64,000 nt of DNA from Bacteroidota bacterium (GCA_026391125.1 JAPLEO010000009.1:1-64000), one strand, 5' to 3'. Positions 1 through 10,000 are shown, numbered from the stretch's first letter. A program made the numbers and translations. Notes: generated by a model not told the origin, from the letters alone.

Positions 1-1377
1 TGGTACTGCACCATCAGCTAATAATGTACCGCCTGTTGCACTTGTACCACCATATTTATGACCCCAATCTCCGTTTAATGGAAGGAACAAATAACTCTTA
101 CCAGCTGTCATATTCACAACTGCTGCGAATGAAGCTCCGTCGATTTTAGTGAATTGTTGAGAAGGAACAGGAACAGGATTTGACCAACCACCATCTGTTG
201 CATCACCTACAATATATAAGTTAGCAGGGATAGTATTTGTGAATGGAGTTACCGTATAAGTTCCAGTTTGGAAGTTAACAACGATCTGATAAGTACCTGT
301 TGTAGCAGGAGAAGGTGTATTTGATCCAGGAACTGCGCCATCAGCTAATAACTGACCGCCAGTTGCGCTTGTACCACCATATTTATGACCCCAATCTCCA
401 TTAAGAGGAAGGAATAAATAACTATCACCAGCTTTTAAGTTTACAACGATACCATAAGAAACTGCATTAATTCTAGAGAATTGTTGAGAAGGCAAAGGAA
501 CTGGATTGTTCCATCCACCATCTGTTGCACCACCTACAATATACAATGCTGGAGGCACTGGTGTAAAGGTTGTTACTTTAATATTCACTGCATTAGAAAC
601 AACCATTTTAGTAGTATAGGTTGTGCCCATATAGCTTACAATTCTAAACGACATTGTTTTGGTAGATCCACCCTGAATTCCAGCTGCAATTGCAAAAGAA
701 TTTAGGTCGTTCACAGTAATACTAGATGTTAAAGCAGTACCATACTTGATTACTTGTGGGCTTGCAAATGTACCACCAAGGGTATCCATTTGTAACGCAT
801 AGTTAATAGTATTAGAACCATATGTACTAGCATTCCAGTTAAATCCAATTGCTTTACTGCTTGCATTAGCAACCAATAAAGTAAGGTCTGCTGTTGATGA
901 TGGAACCACTGTAATAGGTACATAGTAAGATGTGATCTTAACAGTAACCACATTTGATTTTAATTGTTGGTTGTTATTACCATAAGAAGAGGTAACACGC
1001 ATGTCGAAAGTGAAAGTCTGTCCTGGTGCGAAACCAAAAGCAGCTAACATATCGTTCAATTGTTTACCAGTAAAAGAGATACTTGGCTTACCAACAACGA
1101 TGCTAGTCATTTCCTTAGCAAAATTACGACCAGTTGAATCAACCTCTAAAATGAATTTTTGAGTAGTTGAATCAGTTGCATAATTAGGGTTAGTCCAAGA
1201 AAATGTTGCTACAACATTATTTGAATCACTCGGCGCAGGAGTGATATTATTGGAAGATGCAGATAATGTTACCGCAGCACCATTACCGAACATTTGCAAA
1301 GGGTTCACTTTGCTACAAGCCGTTAGGATAACGGCAAGAACCATTGTGAGAATGCCCGCTTTTAATAAATATTTCAT
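1..1377 (-). CDS. SusF/SusE-like starch-binding outer-membrane lipoprotein (3' part cut by window edge)
   Basis: This gene is absent from the ORF track because it runs off the left edge; I translated it from the minus strand starting at the ATG at 1377. It starts MKYLLKAG and has a lipobox ending in LTAC, so Cys21 is the likely lipidated residue. Two SusE-type beta-sandwich modules follow (roughly residues 35-150 and 155-265). They are followed by a carbohydrate-binding module of about 109 residues containing YIVGGATDGGWNNPVP and FLPLNGDWGHKYGG, and then a second, nearly identical copy that is cut off. The family sits on the cell surface and holds alpha-glucan for SusC/D import. It is the last visible gene of the co-directional sus operon. 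Assignment to SusF rather than a second SusE is inferred from its position and extra binding modules. Confidence 0.85.
   Translation of the reverse strand, partial: MKYLLKAGILTMVLAVILTACSKVNPLQMFGNGAAVTLSASSNNITPAPSDSNNVVATFSWTNPNYATDSTTQKFILEVDSTGRNFAKEMTSIVVGKPSISFTGKQLNDMLAAFGFAPGQTFTFDMRVTSSYGNNNQQLKSNVVTVKITSYYVPITVVPSSTADLTLLVANASSKAIGFNWNASTYGSNTINYALQMDTLGGTFASPQVIKYGTALTSSITVNDLNSFAIAAGIQGGSTKTMSFRIVSYMGTTYTTKMVVSNAVNIKVTTFTPVPPALYIVGGATDGGWNNPVPLPSQQFSRINAVSYGIVVNLKAGDSYLFLPLNGDWGHKYGGTSATGGQLLADGAVPGSNTPSPATTGTYQIVVNFQTGTYTVTPFTNTIPANLYIVGDATDGGWSNPVPVPSQQFTKIDGASFAAVVNMTAGKSYLFLPLNGDWGHKYGGTSATGGTLLADGAVP
30..540 (-). repeat. In-gene tandem duplication of a 327-bp starch-binding module
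   Basis: The stretch around cttgtaccaccatatttatg at about 41-60 recurs at about 368-387, an offset of 327 bp or exactly 109 codons. Flanking bases are also largely conserved, with mostly silent or conservative differences. This encodes two successive copies of the GGW...FLPLNGDWGHKYGGTSATGG binding module. The second copy continues past the window edge, so the total copy number is unknown. Confidence 0.85.
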
Positions 1378-1434
1378 AAGTTTTTTTTTAGTTGATGAAT
1401 TAACAGTTGCCTATTCAATTCTTCTTTTAAAAAA

Positions 1435-2268
1435 TTATTGTTTGGTTACTGTATAAATTCCTTTTTGGAAATCAACATCTATCTTATAAGTTCCATTAGC
1501 TGCTGGTCCTGGGAAGTTATCGCTAAAATCATACCCAAAAACACCACCAGTTTCTCCTGAAGGAGGATTTGCGGTTTTATTACAAGCAAACTTATGACCC
1601 CAGTCGCCGTTCAAAGGCAAGAACAAGAATTCTTGTCCGCCAGTTAAAGCCACAGTGATTGAATATAATGTTGTGCTTACTTTAGTAAACTGCTGAGTTG
1701 GAACAGGAACTGGATTACCCCAGCCACCACCTGTAGCACTACCTACTAAATATAAAACACCACCTGCAGGTATGGCCACTTTTGGAGGAGGGTTATATGG
1801 AGTAACAGAAAATACCAAAGTGTTAGAAGTAAGTAATGTTGCAGTATTACCATTCAAGCTTGCTTTAATACGAACATCAATACTTGCAGCGGTTCCGACT
1901 GTTAAATTTAAACCTGCGATCAATGAATTGAATTGGTCTTGTGTATATTTCACAAAAACATCCTTTGCAATTGATACGGTTAATTTACTAGCTCCAAAAT
2001 TATTACCGGTTTTATCAATCTCCAATGCATAAGCTACGTCTTGAGAGCTAACACCATTGATGAATTGATATTCTGGATTTAACCAAGAAAATGTTACACC
2101 TACTTGGTCTTTTGTTGCATAAGAAAGAGGTATGGTACCAGTTACAGAAGCGGAAAGAACCGGAGCAGTTCCACCTTTGTAAAATTGTGGTGCCTCATCC
2201 TTTTTACAAGAGCCAAGCAATAAAGCCAAGGCGCTTATAAAAAATAGTTTTGAGATAATTAATTTCAT
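1435..2268 (-). CDS. susE: SusE-like starch-binding outer-membrane lipoprotein
   Basis: This 277-residue lipoprotein has signal peptide MKLIISKLFFISALALLLGSC, with Cys21 as the lipid anchor. An N-terminal SusE-type sandwich (about 30-150, with TFSWLNPEYQF) is followed by one carbohydrate-binding module (about 165-277) with GGWGNPVPVP and FLPLNGDWGHKF. The binding module is the same type as those repeated in the next gene, so the two proteins are paralogues with different numbers of modules. It lies 58 bp after susD and 57 bp before the SusF-like gene, all on the minus strand, which suggests one operon. Such proteins bind alpha-glucan at the cell surface and feed SusC/D. The symbol is given by family resemblance and locus order. 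Confidence 0.85.
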   Translation of the reverse strand: MKLIISKLFFISALALLLGSCKKDEAPQFYKGGTAPVLSASVTGTIPLSYATKDQVGVTFSWLNPEYQFINGVSSQDVAYALEIDKTGNNFGASKLTVSIAKDVFVKYTQDQFNSLIAGLNLTVGTAASIDVRIKASLNGNTATLLTSNTLVFSVTPYNPPPKVAIPAGGVLYLVGSATGGGWGNPVPVPTQQFTKVSTTLYSITVALTGGQEFLFLPLNGDWGHKFACNKTANPPSGETGGVFGYDFSDNFPGPAANGTYKIDVDFQKGIYTVTKQ

Positions 2269-2326
2269 GACAGTTATTTTAATTTGTTAATGATATAAAG
2301 CAGGAAGCAAGCTTCCCGCTAATATT

Positions 2327-3916
2327 TTAATATCCTGGGTTCTGAGTCAATTTTACATTTGAAGAAATATCAGCAGAAGGAATTGGATATACTTTACGGA
2401 ATGAAGCTACGCCTGTACCGCCAGCTACACCACCTTTCCAAGGCCATAAATAAGTAGATTCTACGAATTTATTGTAGCGAATTAAATCTGTTCTTCTGAA
2501 ACCTTCCCAATACAATTCTCTTGCTCTTTCATCCAAAATAAAATCAGTGGTTAACTGAGATGAAGTAATATTTCCAGTTGCACCGCCATAAGCACGTGTA
2601 CGTAAGTTATTTACATAAGTCAATGCTAATGTTGCATCACCACCGGCAGCACCTCTTAAAGTTGCTTCTGCATAAACAAGGTATTGTTCTGCCAAACGGA
2701 AAATTGGGAAATCAATATCAACCCATGTTAAGCTAGAACCAGGAGCTCCTGCTTTAGTAACATTCTTAAATTTAGTTACTGCATATCCATCAGTAAAGCT
2801 AGTTAAATCTGTAATGTCTAAATTCTGACCAGCAGTATAGAATTGTGAACGCTTATCTGCAGTTCCAGTAGCATCTGGGAACATAGCAGGTAAAGCTTTT
2901 GTTGCTCTAATTCCAGACCATCCACCGTCAATTCCAAATTTAGAAGCGGTCATTGATCCACCAACTGGTGCGTGTGTTAAGAATGTAGTACCACCCCAGT
3001 TTTGAGTTTTGATACCATCATAGTTAATGGTTAAAATGAACTCACTGGTATTGGTATTATTATCTGCCAACATCAATTGTGTATAGTTAGGAATCAAAGT
3101 ATAACCTGCATCAATTACTTTCTTAGAATAAGTAACTGCATCAGCATATCGAGCTGTTCCAGTATATACTTGAGAGTTCAAATATAAACGAGACAATAAT
3201 GACCAAGCAGCAGCTTTGTCAGCACGTCCGTATTCGTTTGCTCTTGCAGCAACCAATGTGCCTTCAATAGTTTTTAATTCAGACTCTACATAAGCGAAAA
3301 GGTCTGCTCTTGAAGCTTGTGGAGGAATGATAGAACCTAAGGCATCTTTTTCAGTTACCATTGGTCCAGATCCAAACAAGTCCATGATCACCCAATACTG
3401 ATAAGCACGTAAAAATCTTGCTTCAGTTGCATACATTTTTATTGCATCAGCATCAGCACCTGTAATTCCTCTTGAAGCCAAATTTCCATCAGAAGCTTGG
3501 TTGATGAAGTCGTTACATAAAGTGATCTGATAATAAGAACGATAATAAACTCCTGTCAACATAGGATTACTAGAAGACCAGTTCATGTTGTGAAAATCCT
3601 GAATACCGGGGTCACCCCAAGATACTACGGCTTCATCTGTACTTAGTTCCTGAGCTTTCCAAAACAAACGTAAGAAATCAGATGTTCCTTCGTCGATTCC
3701 TTGGATGTCTCCGTTACCAGCAGGTCCCTGATTTCCTGTAAGGGCAAAGCTTCCGTAAACTTTAGCGAAAGCTTGTTTATAACCAGCAGGTGTACTATAC
3801 ACTTGTGATGCAGTTACGTCGTTAGTAGGAAGAAGATCTAACTTCTTGGTACAAGACGCAAAGCTTCCAGCGAGAAAACCAGCGGTTATAACGATTTTAA
3901 AAATATTCTTTTTCAT
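2327..3916 (-). CDS. susD: SusD/RagB family outer-membrane nutrient-binding lipoprotein
   Basis: The protein has 529 residues, normal for SusD. Signal peptide MKKNIFKIVITAGFLAGSFASC places the lipidated Cys at residue 22. Family signatures visible are the N-terminal CTKKLDLLPTNDVT, the helical TPR-like region with ARFLRAYQYWVIMDLFG, and the C-terminal DERARELYWEGFRRTDLIRY block followed by the YPIP and TQNPGY ending. SusD forms the lid on the SusC barrel and delivers glycan for TonB-dependent uptake. It starts 34 bp after the susC stop codon, typical of an obligate pair. The substrate cannot be read from SusD itself; starch or a maltodextrin is inferred from the GH13 enzyme and SusE/F partners. 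Confidence 0.95.
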   Translation of the reverse strand: MKKNIFKIVITAGFLAGSFASCTKKLDLLPTNDVTASQVYSTPAGYKQAFAKVYGSFALTGNQGPAGNGDIQGIDEGTSDFLRLFWKAQELSTDEAVVSWGDPGIQDFHNMNWSSSNPMLTGVYYRSYYQITLCNDFINQASDGNLASRGITGADADAIKMYATEARFLRAYQYWVIMDLFGSGPMVTEKDALGSIIPPQASRADLFAYVESELKTIEGTLVAARANEYGRADKAAAWSLLSRLYLNSQVYTGTARYADAVTYSKKVIDAGYTLIPNYTQLMLADNNTNTSEFILTINYDGIKTQNWGGTTFLTHAPVGGSMTASKFGIDGGWSGIRATKALPAMFPDATGTADKRSQFYTAGQNLDITDLTSFTDGYAVTKFKNVTKAGAPGSSLTWVDIDFPIFRLAEQYLVYAEATLRGAAGGDATLALTYVNNLRTRAYGGATGNITSSQLTTDFILDERARELYWEGFRRTDLIRYNKFVESTYLWPWKGGVAGGTGVASFRKVYPIPSADISSNVKLTQNPGY

Positions 3917-3949
3917 AATTATTTTTTTGTGTTATTACTTGTATTTAGA

Positions 3950-6900
3950 TTAGAACTCAAGGTTTAAACCAAGTACAAATGTTCTAGGTCTTGGATAAAA
4001 ATTATTATCAATACCTCCATTCATTTCTGGATCAAGTCCTTTGTATTTAGTAATTACAAATACATTCTGAGCATTTGCGCTAAGACGAAGGTTCGCTTTA
4101 TTATGGAAAACTTTTCCTACGTTATAGCCAATGTTGATATTATCCATTCTCAAGAATGAAGCATTCTGAATATAATAATCAGACAAGTAATAGTTAGTAC
4201 CGTTACCGCTAAAGTTGGTGTATAATACATCTGAAGATCCGTTGTTGATATAACCAATTGGGTTGATCAGGTTACGGATGGTTCCAGAACTAGAAGCGGT
4301 GTTATTATATAAGTAGTTACCAACGTTTGCTCTCATTACAAAACCTGCATTAAATTTCTTGTAGGTTAAGTTCGTACTGAATCCAAAGAACATTTCAGGA
4401 TCAGCACCTTTGTATTGATACAAATCTTTTTCATTGATCACACCATCGCGGTTTAAATCATCGAATAAATTATCGATTGGTTTACCTGTTGCTGGATCAT
4501 ATACTTGTTTGAAAACAAAGAAAGCACCACGGTTATAACCAGTAGAATTAACTAAGATCGTATTACCTGTACCACCAGAAATTCCACCATATCTATTACC
4601 TTGAAAATTAGGATCATCAGAGATCGTTAATTTGGTGATATTGTTTTTGTTATAGGTTGCGTTGAATGCTACATCCCAAGTAAGATTTTTTGATTTCACC
4701 ACTTGGTAGTTGATAGTAAACTCAACACCTTTATTTTCCATACTTCCTACGTTCGCAATAATTTTATTAGAGAAGTTGGTACCAGCACCCTGATTGATTT
4801 CGTTCAAGAGGTTGGTTGTATTCTTAATATAATATTCGATACTACCTGTGATACGGTTATTCATGAAACCATAATCCAATGCTAAGTTAGTAGTTGCAGT
4901 TTGCTCCCACTTTCTTTGTTGGTAATAACCACCTGGTCTATATCCTTGATAAAATGTATTACCCAGTTGATATGATCCAGAAACACTACTTAAATTATAA
5001 AAAGAGACATAAGAATAATATGGAATTCCATCCTGCTGACCAGTAACACCATAACCAACTCTCAATTTCAAGTCAGAAATAGCATTTGAATTTTTCAAGA
5101 AATTCTCGTTTTTAATTCTCCATGCAAAAGCTGCAGAAGGGAACACACTATAACGATAAGCTGGATCGAATCTTGAAGATCCGTCTCTACGAACCGAACC
5201 GGTTAAAATGTATTTGTTCTTGATCGCAAAGTTTACACGACCCATTAAAGACATGATCGTAAGCCTTGGTTCATCATATTGAAAGTTAGGAGAACTAACT
5301 ATCGTTTTATCAAAAGTAAGATCTGAGAAATTGTAGTTCTTAGTTTTATAATCCTGGAACTCATAACCTGCAATTGCTTCCAAACGACTATCAATTGATT
5401 TGAATTCTTTTGTATAGTTCAGGTAGAAGTTCAAATATTGGTTGTTCTTGATTTGGTTGTATTCTGTACTAGTACCACCATGGAATAAACCTGTGGCATC
5501 TTTATATCTTCTATAACCAGATGCTGCGCTATCGTTTACATTAATAGTTCCTGCACCAATAGAATAATCATAACCTACGTTTAAGATAGCACGTAAGTCA
5601 GGAAGGAAATGCATTTTATAATCAACAACAATGTTTCCGATACTTCTTTGAACATTGCTTCTATCATCTCTTTGTAACAACTGACCCAAAGGATTCTTTG
5701 GAGCTAGTGCTTCCAAACCTGTGCTAGCAAAGTTATTTGCATTTAACCATTCCCAGTAACCACCATATCTTTTGCTGGTAGTATAAACTGACTGAGTTGG
5801 ATCAAAATAAACAGCAGATCCGATGGCGCCTTGATTAGCGAAACGGCTCTTACTGACTGATCCTTTTAAGTTGATATCGATTTTCAAATGGTTATCTAAA
5901 AAAGTAGGGTTTAAAGTAATACCTATAGAAGTACGCTCTAGATTACCTGTTTTTAAAATGCCATTTTGATTTAAATAACCAACTGATAAACGGTAAGGCA
6001 TTGTTGCAGTACCGCCCGACATACTGAAATTATTGTCGGTTCCAATAGCATTTTGATAGATCTGATCCTGCCAATCTGTTTTAGCAGAACCTAATTTAGA
6101 AATAATGTTTGCAGGAGCATTTGCTTTAATGATGGTAGCAAGTTGATCTGCATTTAAGATATCAGCTTTCTTAGAAATAGAAGCTGAAGATAATTGAGTG
6201 CTGAAGCTATAAGTTGGAGCACCTTTCTTACCTTTTTTAGTAGTGATCAAAATAACACCGTTAGATGCTCTTGAACCATAGATGGCTGAAGCAGATGCAT
6301 CTTTTAAAACAGTGAAGGTTTCAATGTCGTTAGGATTGATCATACTCAATGGACTAGCAACACCAGAAATTCCATCATTGCTCAAAGGCAATCCATCCAC
6401 AACAATCAAAGGATCGTTACTGGCATTCAAAGAAGCACCACCACGAATGCGGATGGTACTTCCAGAACCAGGTGCACCACCATTAGAGGTAATCGCAACA
6501 CCGGCAATTTTACCAGAGATCAATTGTTCAGGAGTTGTAATAGCTCCTTTTACGAAGTCTTTAGAGCTAACAGTTGATACAGCACCAGTTAAGTCTTTTT
6601 TTCTGGCAGTACCATAACCAATTACAACTACTTCATTCAAAGCGGTGTTGGCTTGCTCTAATTTAATTTGAAGATTCTTACCGCTTCCGATAGGTACTTC
6701 TAATGTAGTGTGGCTAACAGAACTAATTACCAATGTAGTTGCTGAAGCAGGAACTTTCAAACTGAAAGAACCATTTGCATCAGTTGATACACCTGTAGTT
6801 GTTCCTTTAACCAAAACTGAAGCGCCCACGAGAACAGCTCCGTCTTTTGAATCTGTTACCTTACCGGTAACGACTTTGTCCTGTGCTAAAGCCGGCATAG

Positions 6901-6952
6901 CAAATGCGAGCATTACCGTAACAAAGGCTAATAGCAATCGTTTAATGTTCAT
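3950..6952 (-). CDS. susC: SusC/RagA family TonB-dependent outer-membrane transporter
   Basis: I moved the start from the track's 7006 to the internal ATG at 6952, giving 1000 residues with a clean signal peptide MNIKRLLLAFVTVMLAFAMPALAQ. A carboxypeptidase-regulatory-like domain (about 27-100, GKVTDSKDGAVLVGASV) comes next. The SusC-type junction NEVVVIGYGTARKKDLTGAVS follows, then the plug with RIRGGASLN and ASAIYGSRASNGVILITTKKG, and a long beta-barrel ending in LGLNLEF with terminal Phe. It imports oligosaccharides into the periplasm using TonB energy. It lies between the amylase gene and susD on the same strand. The 119-bp gap after the amylase gene carries two hairpins, so it may have its own expression level. 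Confidence 0.96.
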   Translation of the reverse strand: MNIKRLLLAFVTVMLAFAMPALAQDKVVTGKVTDSKDGAVLVGASVLVKGTTTGVSTDANGSFSLKVPASATTLVISSVSHTTLEVPIGSGKNLQIKLEQANTALNEVVVIGYGTARKKDLTGAVSTVSSKDFVKGAITTPEQLISGKIAGVAITSNGGAPGSGSTIRIRGGASLNASNDPLIVVDGLPLSNDGISGVASPLSMINPNDIETFTVLKDASASAIYGSRASNGVILITTKKGKKGAPTYSFSTQLSSASISKKADILNADQLATIIKANAPANIISKLGSAKTDWQDQIYQNAIGTDNNFSMSGGTATMPYRLSVGYLNQNGILKTGNLERTSIGITLNPTFLDNHLKIDINLKGSVSKSRFANQGAIGSAVYFDPTQSVYTTSKRYGGYWEWLNANNFASTGLEALAPKNPLGQLLQRDDRSNVQRSIGNIVVDYKMHFLPDLRAILNVGYDYSIGAGTINVNDSAASGYRRYKDATGLFHGGTSTEYNQIKNNQYLNFYLNYTKEFKSIDSRLEAIAGYEFQDYKTKNYNFSDLTFDKTIVSSPNFQYDEPRLTIMSLMGRVNFAIKNKYILTGSVRRDGSSRFDPAYRYSVFPSAAFAWRIKNENFLKNSNAISDLKLRVGYGVTGQQDGIPYYSYVSFYNLSSVSGSYQLGNTFYQGYRPGGYYQQRKWEQTATTNLALDYGFMNNRITGSIEYYIKNTTNLLNEINQGAGTNFSNKIIANVGSMENKGVEFTINYQVVKSKNLTWDVAFNATYNKNNITKLTISDDPNFQGNRYGGISGGTGNTILVNSTGYNRGAFFVFKQVYDPATGKPIDNLFDDLNRDGVINEKDLYQYKGADPEMFFGFSTNLTYKKFNAGFVMRANVGNYLYNNTASSSGTIRNLINPIGYINNGSSDVLYTNFSGNGTNYYLSDYYIQNASFLRMDNINIGYNVGKVFHNKANLRLSANAQNVFVITKYKGLDPEMNGGIDNNFYPRPRTFVLGLNLEF

Positions 6953-6999
6953 AAATAGTGGTTTTTGTATATAAAAATTTGACTTAAAAAAATATGAAT

Positions 7000-7033
7000 A
7001 TCCCAAACGGGATGATTCATCCAGGGGGATGAA
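7000..7033 (-). promoter_or_regulatory. Two adjacent hairpins in the amylase-susC gap
   Basis: Inverted repeats ATCCC-AAAC-GGGAT (7000-7013) and TTCATCC-AGGG-GGATGAA (7016-7033) sit side by side in the 119-bp gap between the amylase stop and the susC start. On the minus strand the second is followed by ATTCATATTTTTTT. This could be a partial terminator or an mRNA-stabilising or processing element that sets susC expression separately from the amylase. Confidence 0.5.
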
Positions 7034-7071
7034 ATAGGAAACTGATATTGGACTGGTTGCTCATAGATATT

Positions 7072-9969
7072 TTATTTTTCGATGATTAACTTTTCAATTT
7101 TTTGTTTGCCATTGATTAATAGTTGCACCAAATACATTCCATTAGGTGCAGAACCGATATAGCTATAAGTGTTATTCAAACTCAGGCTATAAATGCCCTT
7201 TGTTTGATATCCTTTATAAATACTTCCCAAACGATTTCCCGCTAATGAAAGCATGTTAATAGAAACCTGACCACTTTCTGGTAAATCATAACTGATCATT
7301 GCGTGCTGCCTAGTAGGGTTTGGAGCAATGTTCAATTGCATATTCAAGCTCACTGGTCCACTAGGCAATATGGCTGTAGGAACTGAATTGTTTACATCCT
7401 TATTGGTATAAACATAATATTCACCAGGTTGCAGATTAATGGTTTCTACACTACCTGTGGCAGTTCTAGTTGATCCAGTTAAATAACTATACCAAGTTCC
7501 AGCAGTAGGAAAACTAATATTGGTGCTTGCAGCAACCACATCAAAGTTTCCAATCACTACAACATTTAAAGAGTCGGTCGTTAGCTTCAACCATTTTACA
7601 TTACTTGCCAAATCATAAGTAGAATTGGAAGTGGTAAATGTGCTGAGGTAATTAGGTTTTAATTTTAATTTGAAAAGTTTCGAATAAACATCAAACAAAG
7701 ACTTTCTAGAAGCATTAGAATAATAATCCCATCTGATTGGCTTTGTACTTAATCTACAATTGTTTGGATCAACTGTTGTTCCATCGCTACAAGTATTAAT
7801 AGAATAATCATAACCTAACTCACCAAATTGCCACATCGATTTTGGACCAGGAATCATTGCCCAGAAAGCAGCACCCATTTCGTTACGCTTCATAGATGTT
7901 GCAAGGTCTTTTGTGCTATAAGCGCCTGATACATTTCCATAAGTGGTATTCTTATATGCTAGTCGCTCTTCATCATGACTTTCCATATAACCTACTAACA
8001 GTGGTTTTGACCAGCCTCTAGTGGGACTATTAAATACAGTACTCTGTAAATCTGAGCCCGAGGTAAAACCCATGGTAGCCTGATTAAATGCATAATTAGA
8101 ATTACCCCATAACATCATTCCATAATTAGATAATTCAATCTCTTCCTGATTGGCAGCAAAGTGTTCAAGGATGCAATAAGAATTAGTAGATAAGGTTTGC
8201 ATTTTATCGTAAATCCTTTTCCAGATCGCTACACGACTTGCATCATAACTACCCCAGGCATTTACATTGTTTAAATTATCAACCTGTGTAAACCCTTTTG
8301 ATAAGTCAAATCTGAAACCATCAACCTTATAATTAGTTAACCAATGATCTAATACTCGATCCACAAATGCTTTTGTATCTACCGACTCATGATTGAAATC
8401 ATAGCCTACATTGAATGGGTGTTTGGCAATTGGATTGAACCAAGGACTATTTGCTGCAGGTCTGCTATTTGCTGCATCCCAATATAATTGCACCATTGGA
8501 GATGAACCAAATGAATGATTCAATACCATGTCCATAATTACAGCAATACCTTGTTTGTGACACTCATCGATAAATGCGCGAACAGCATTTTCTGTTCCGT
8601 ATGCTTTATCTGGTGCGAAATAAAAACTAGGATTATACCCCCAACTATTATTTCCTTCAAATTCATTGAAAGGCATTAGTTCGATGGCATTAACTCCTAA
8701 GCGCTTTAAATAAGTAAGTGTGTCTTTAACCGTTTGAATACTTTGTGTAGCTACAAAATCACGAATCAATAATTCGTAGATCACCAAGTTACTTTTATCT
8801 GGTCTTGAAAAACTGGTTGTTTGCCAAACGTATGCAGGTTTTGCAGTTTGTAAAATACTTACAATACCTGTTGTTTTATTAGTTGGATAAGCTTTTAAAT
8901 TCGGATAGGTTGAAGGAGAAATATATTGATCGTTATTCGGATCTAAAATTTTCTCTGTGTTGTAATCAGCAACTTTCAAAGAACCATCCACTAAATATTG
9001 ATAAGCATATTCAACACCTGAAGTAAGACCAGTTAGACGCAACCAATAAGTTGTTCCATCAGGTGTTTGATTCATTTGATAGGGAGCACTCTCTGTCCAA
9101 TTATTAAAATCACCTAACACAGAAACCCTAGTTTTTAATGGTGCATATAATACTAGTGTACATGCTGTTGGATCTGTTTCGTAATTGATGCCTTGCTTTA
9201 ATCCAGCAGGCAAAGGCGCAACTGTTGTGCCACCTGATACAAAGAAACTAAGTGTGTCTCTTATGGTAACACCAGCATTCAAAGCTTCTGCAATAATTGT
9301 TTGTGTACCGCCAATTAAAATAGTTGTACTCGTTGTTAATGTTGTTGCTGCAGTTTGGCTTCCGATTTGTGTACCATTTAAAAGTATTTTCAAATCAGAA
9401 CTTAAAGTGCTTACTGCAGAAACAGATAATGTATTACCAACTATTTTTGTGATTGGTTCGGGTGTTGGTGTATAAAGGGGCTGACGGAATGGATCAGTGA
9501 TGCGTACATAGTTTGAATTATCGTACACTGGAATATACATATCACTACCATCAGTATTTGCTTGCTTTGTTGCACCTGTTCCATTTCTGAAAAGCACTGC
9601 GATCTTTAATATTTTTTCTGCTGGTGCAGTTACACCAAAGAAAGCACGAATGCCTCCAGTGATTGTGAACTTCCATTTATTTGTTCCGAGATAGGTACAA
9701 AGTCGATCTGCACCTGGAGAAGCCCATGGATATTTTACATACTTCCAATCAGTACTGTTGGTGCTTTGTGAAGTGATCAATCCGATATGCACATACATAT
9801 CAGCAGTAGGAGTGTAATTAAGAATTGCTTTGTTTCCAAAACTCGCATCACAAACTATGTCGAAGCTTGTTGTATTATCTTGTACAAATTCGGGAGTTGT
9901 TTTCAATAACTGCGCATTGCCGCTAACAGCAACAAAGAAAATCATCATTAGCAGACAAGCTTTTTTCAT
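7072..9969 (-). CDS. Secreted GH13 alpha-amylase/pullulanase-like enzyme with T9SS sorting tail
   Basis: I use the ATG at 9969, which gives signal peptide MKKACLLMMIFFVAVSGNAQ and 965 residues. Two N-terminal sandwich regions (about 20-245) are followed by a CBM48/early-set module (about 260-350, VSVLGDFNNW) and a GH13 barrel (about 395-750). Conserved GH13 regions are DMVLNH, GFRFD with the nucleophile near Asp555, ILEHF with the acid/base near Glu602, and MESHDE with the third acid near Asp666. The last ~85 residues, beginning NIAPNPTRQHAMISYDL, form a type A T9SS C-terminal domain. The enzyme is therefore exported and probably surface-attached, cutting alpha-glucans for SusC/D. Exact bond specificity is not decidable here. 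The upstream region holds several palindromes. Confidence 0.92.
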   Translation of the reverse strand: MKKACLLMMIFFVAVSGNAQLLKTTPEFVQDNTTSFDIVCDASFGNKAILNYTPTADMYVHIGLITSQSTNSTDWKYVKYPWASPGADRLCTYLGTNKWKFTITGGIRAFFGVTAPAEKILKIAVLFRNGTGATKQANTDGSDMYIPVYDNSNYVRITDPFRQPLYTPTPEPITKIVGNTLSVSAVSTLSSDLKILLNGTQIGSQTAATTLTTSTTILIGGTQTIIAEALNAGVTIRDTLSFFVSGGTTVAPLPAGLKQGINYETDPTACTLVLYAPLKTRVSVLGDFNNWTESAPYQMNQTPDGTTYWLRLTGLTSGVEYAYQYLVDGSLKVADYNTEKILDPNNDQYISPSTYPNLKAYPTNKTTGIVSILQTAKPAYVWQTTSFSRPDKSNLVIYELLIRDFVATQSIQTVKDTLTYLKRLGVNAIELMPFNEFEGNNSWGYNPSFYFAPDKAYGTENAVRAFIDECHKQGIAVIMDMVLNHSFGSSPMVQLYWDAANSRPAANSPWFNPIAKHPFNVGYDFNHESVDTKAFVDRVLDHWLTNYKVDGFRFDLSKGFTQVDNLNNVNAWGSYDASRVAIWKRIYDKMQTLSTNSYCILEHFAANQEEIELSNYGMMLWGNSNYAFNQATMGFTSGSDLQSTVFNSPTRGWSKPLLVGYMESHDEERLAYKNTTYGNVSGAYSTKDLATSMKRNEMGAAFWAMIPGPKSMWQFGELGYDYSINTCSDGTTVDPNNCRLSTKPIRWDYYSNASRKSLFDVYSKLFKLKLKPNYLSTFTTSNSTYDLASNVKWLKLTTDSLNVVVIGNFDVVAASTNISFPTAGTWYSYLTGSTRTATGSVETINLQPGEYYVYTNKDVNNSVPTAILPSGPVSLNMQLNIAPNPTRQHAMISYDLPESGQVSINMLSLAGNRLGSIYKGYQTKGIYSLSLNNTYSYIGSAPNGMYLVQLLINGKQKIEKLIIEK

Positions 9970-9984
9970 ATAGCGCATCAGTTC

Positions 9985-10000
9985 TTACAAACGTTTGTAA
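9985..10000. promoter_or_regulatory. Perfect 16-bp palindrome, LacI-type operator candidate
   Basis: TTACAAACGTTTGTAA is a perfect palindrome with a central CG, like operators of LacI-family regulators. It lies 16 bp upstream of the amylase ATG, a position where a bound repressor could block transcription. No LacI-family gene is present in the window, so the regulator would have to be encoded elsewhere. Confidence 0.6.

Noticed and set aside
481-705. Plus-strand 74-residue ORF inside the SusF-like gene
   Set aside because: It lies antisense to a well-supported binding-module gene and has a cysteine-rich, unstructured composition; it is a shadow frame.
6282-6617. 111-residue plus-strand ORF inside susC
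   Set aside because: Antisense shadow of the SusC plug region; no independent features.
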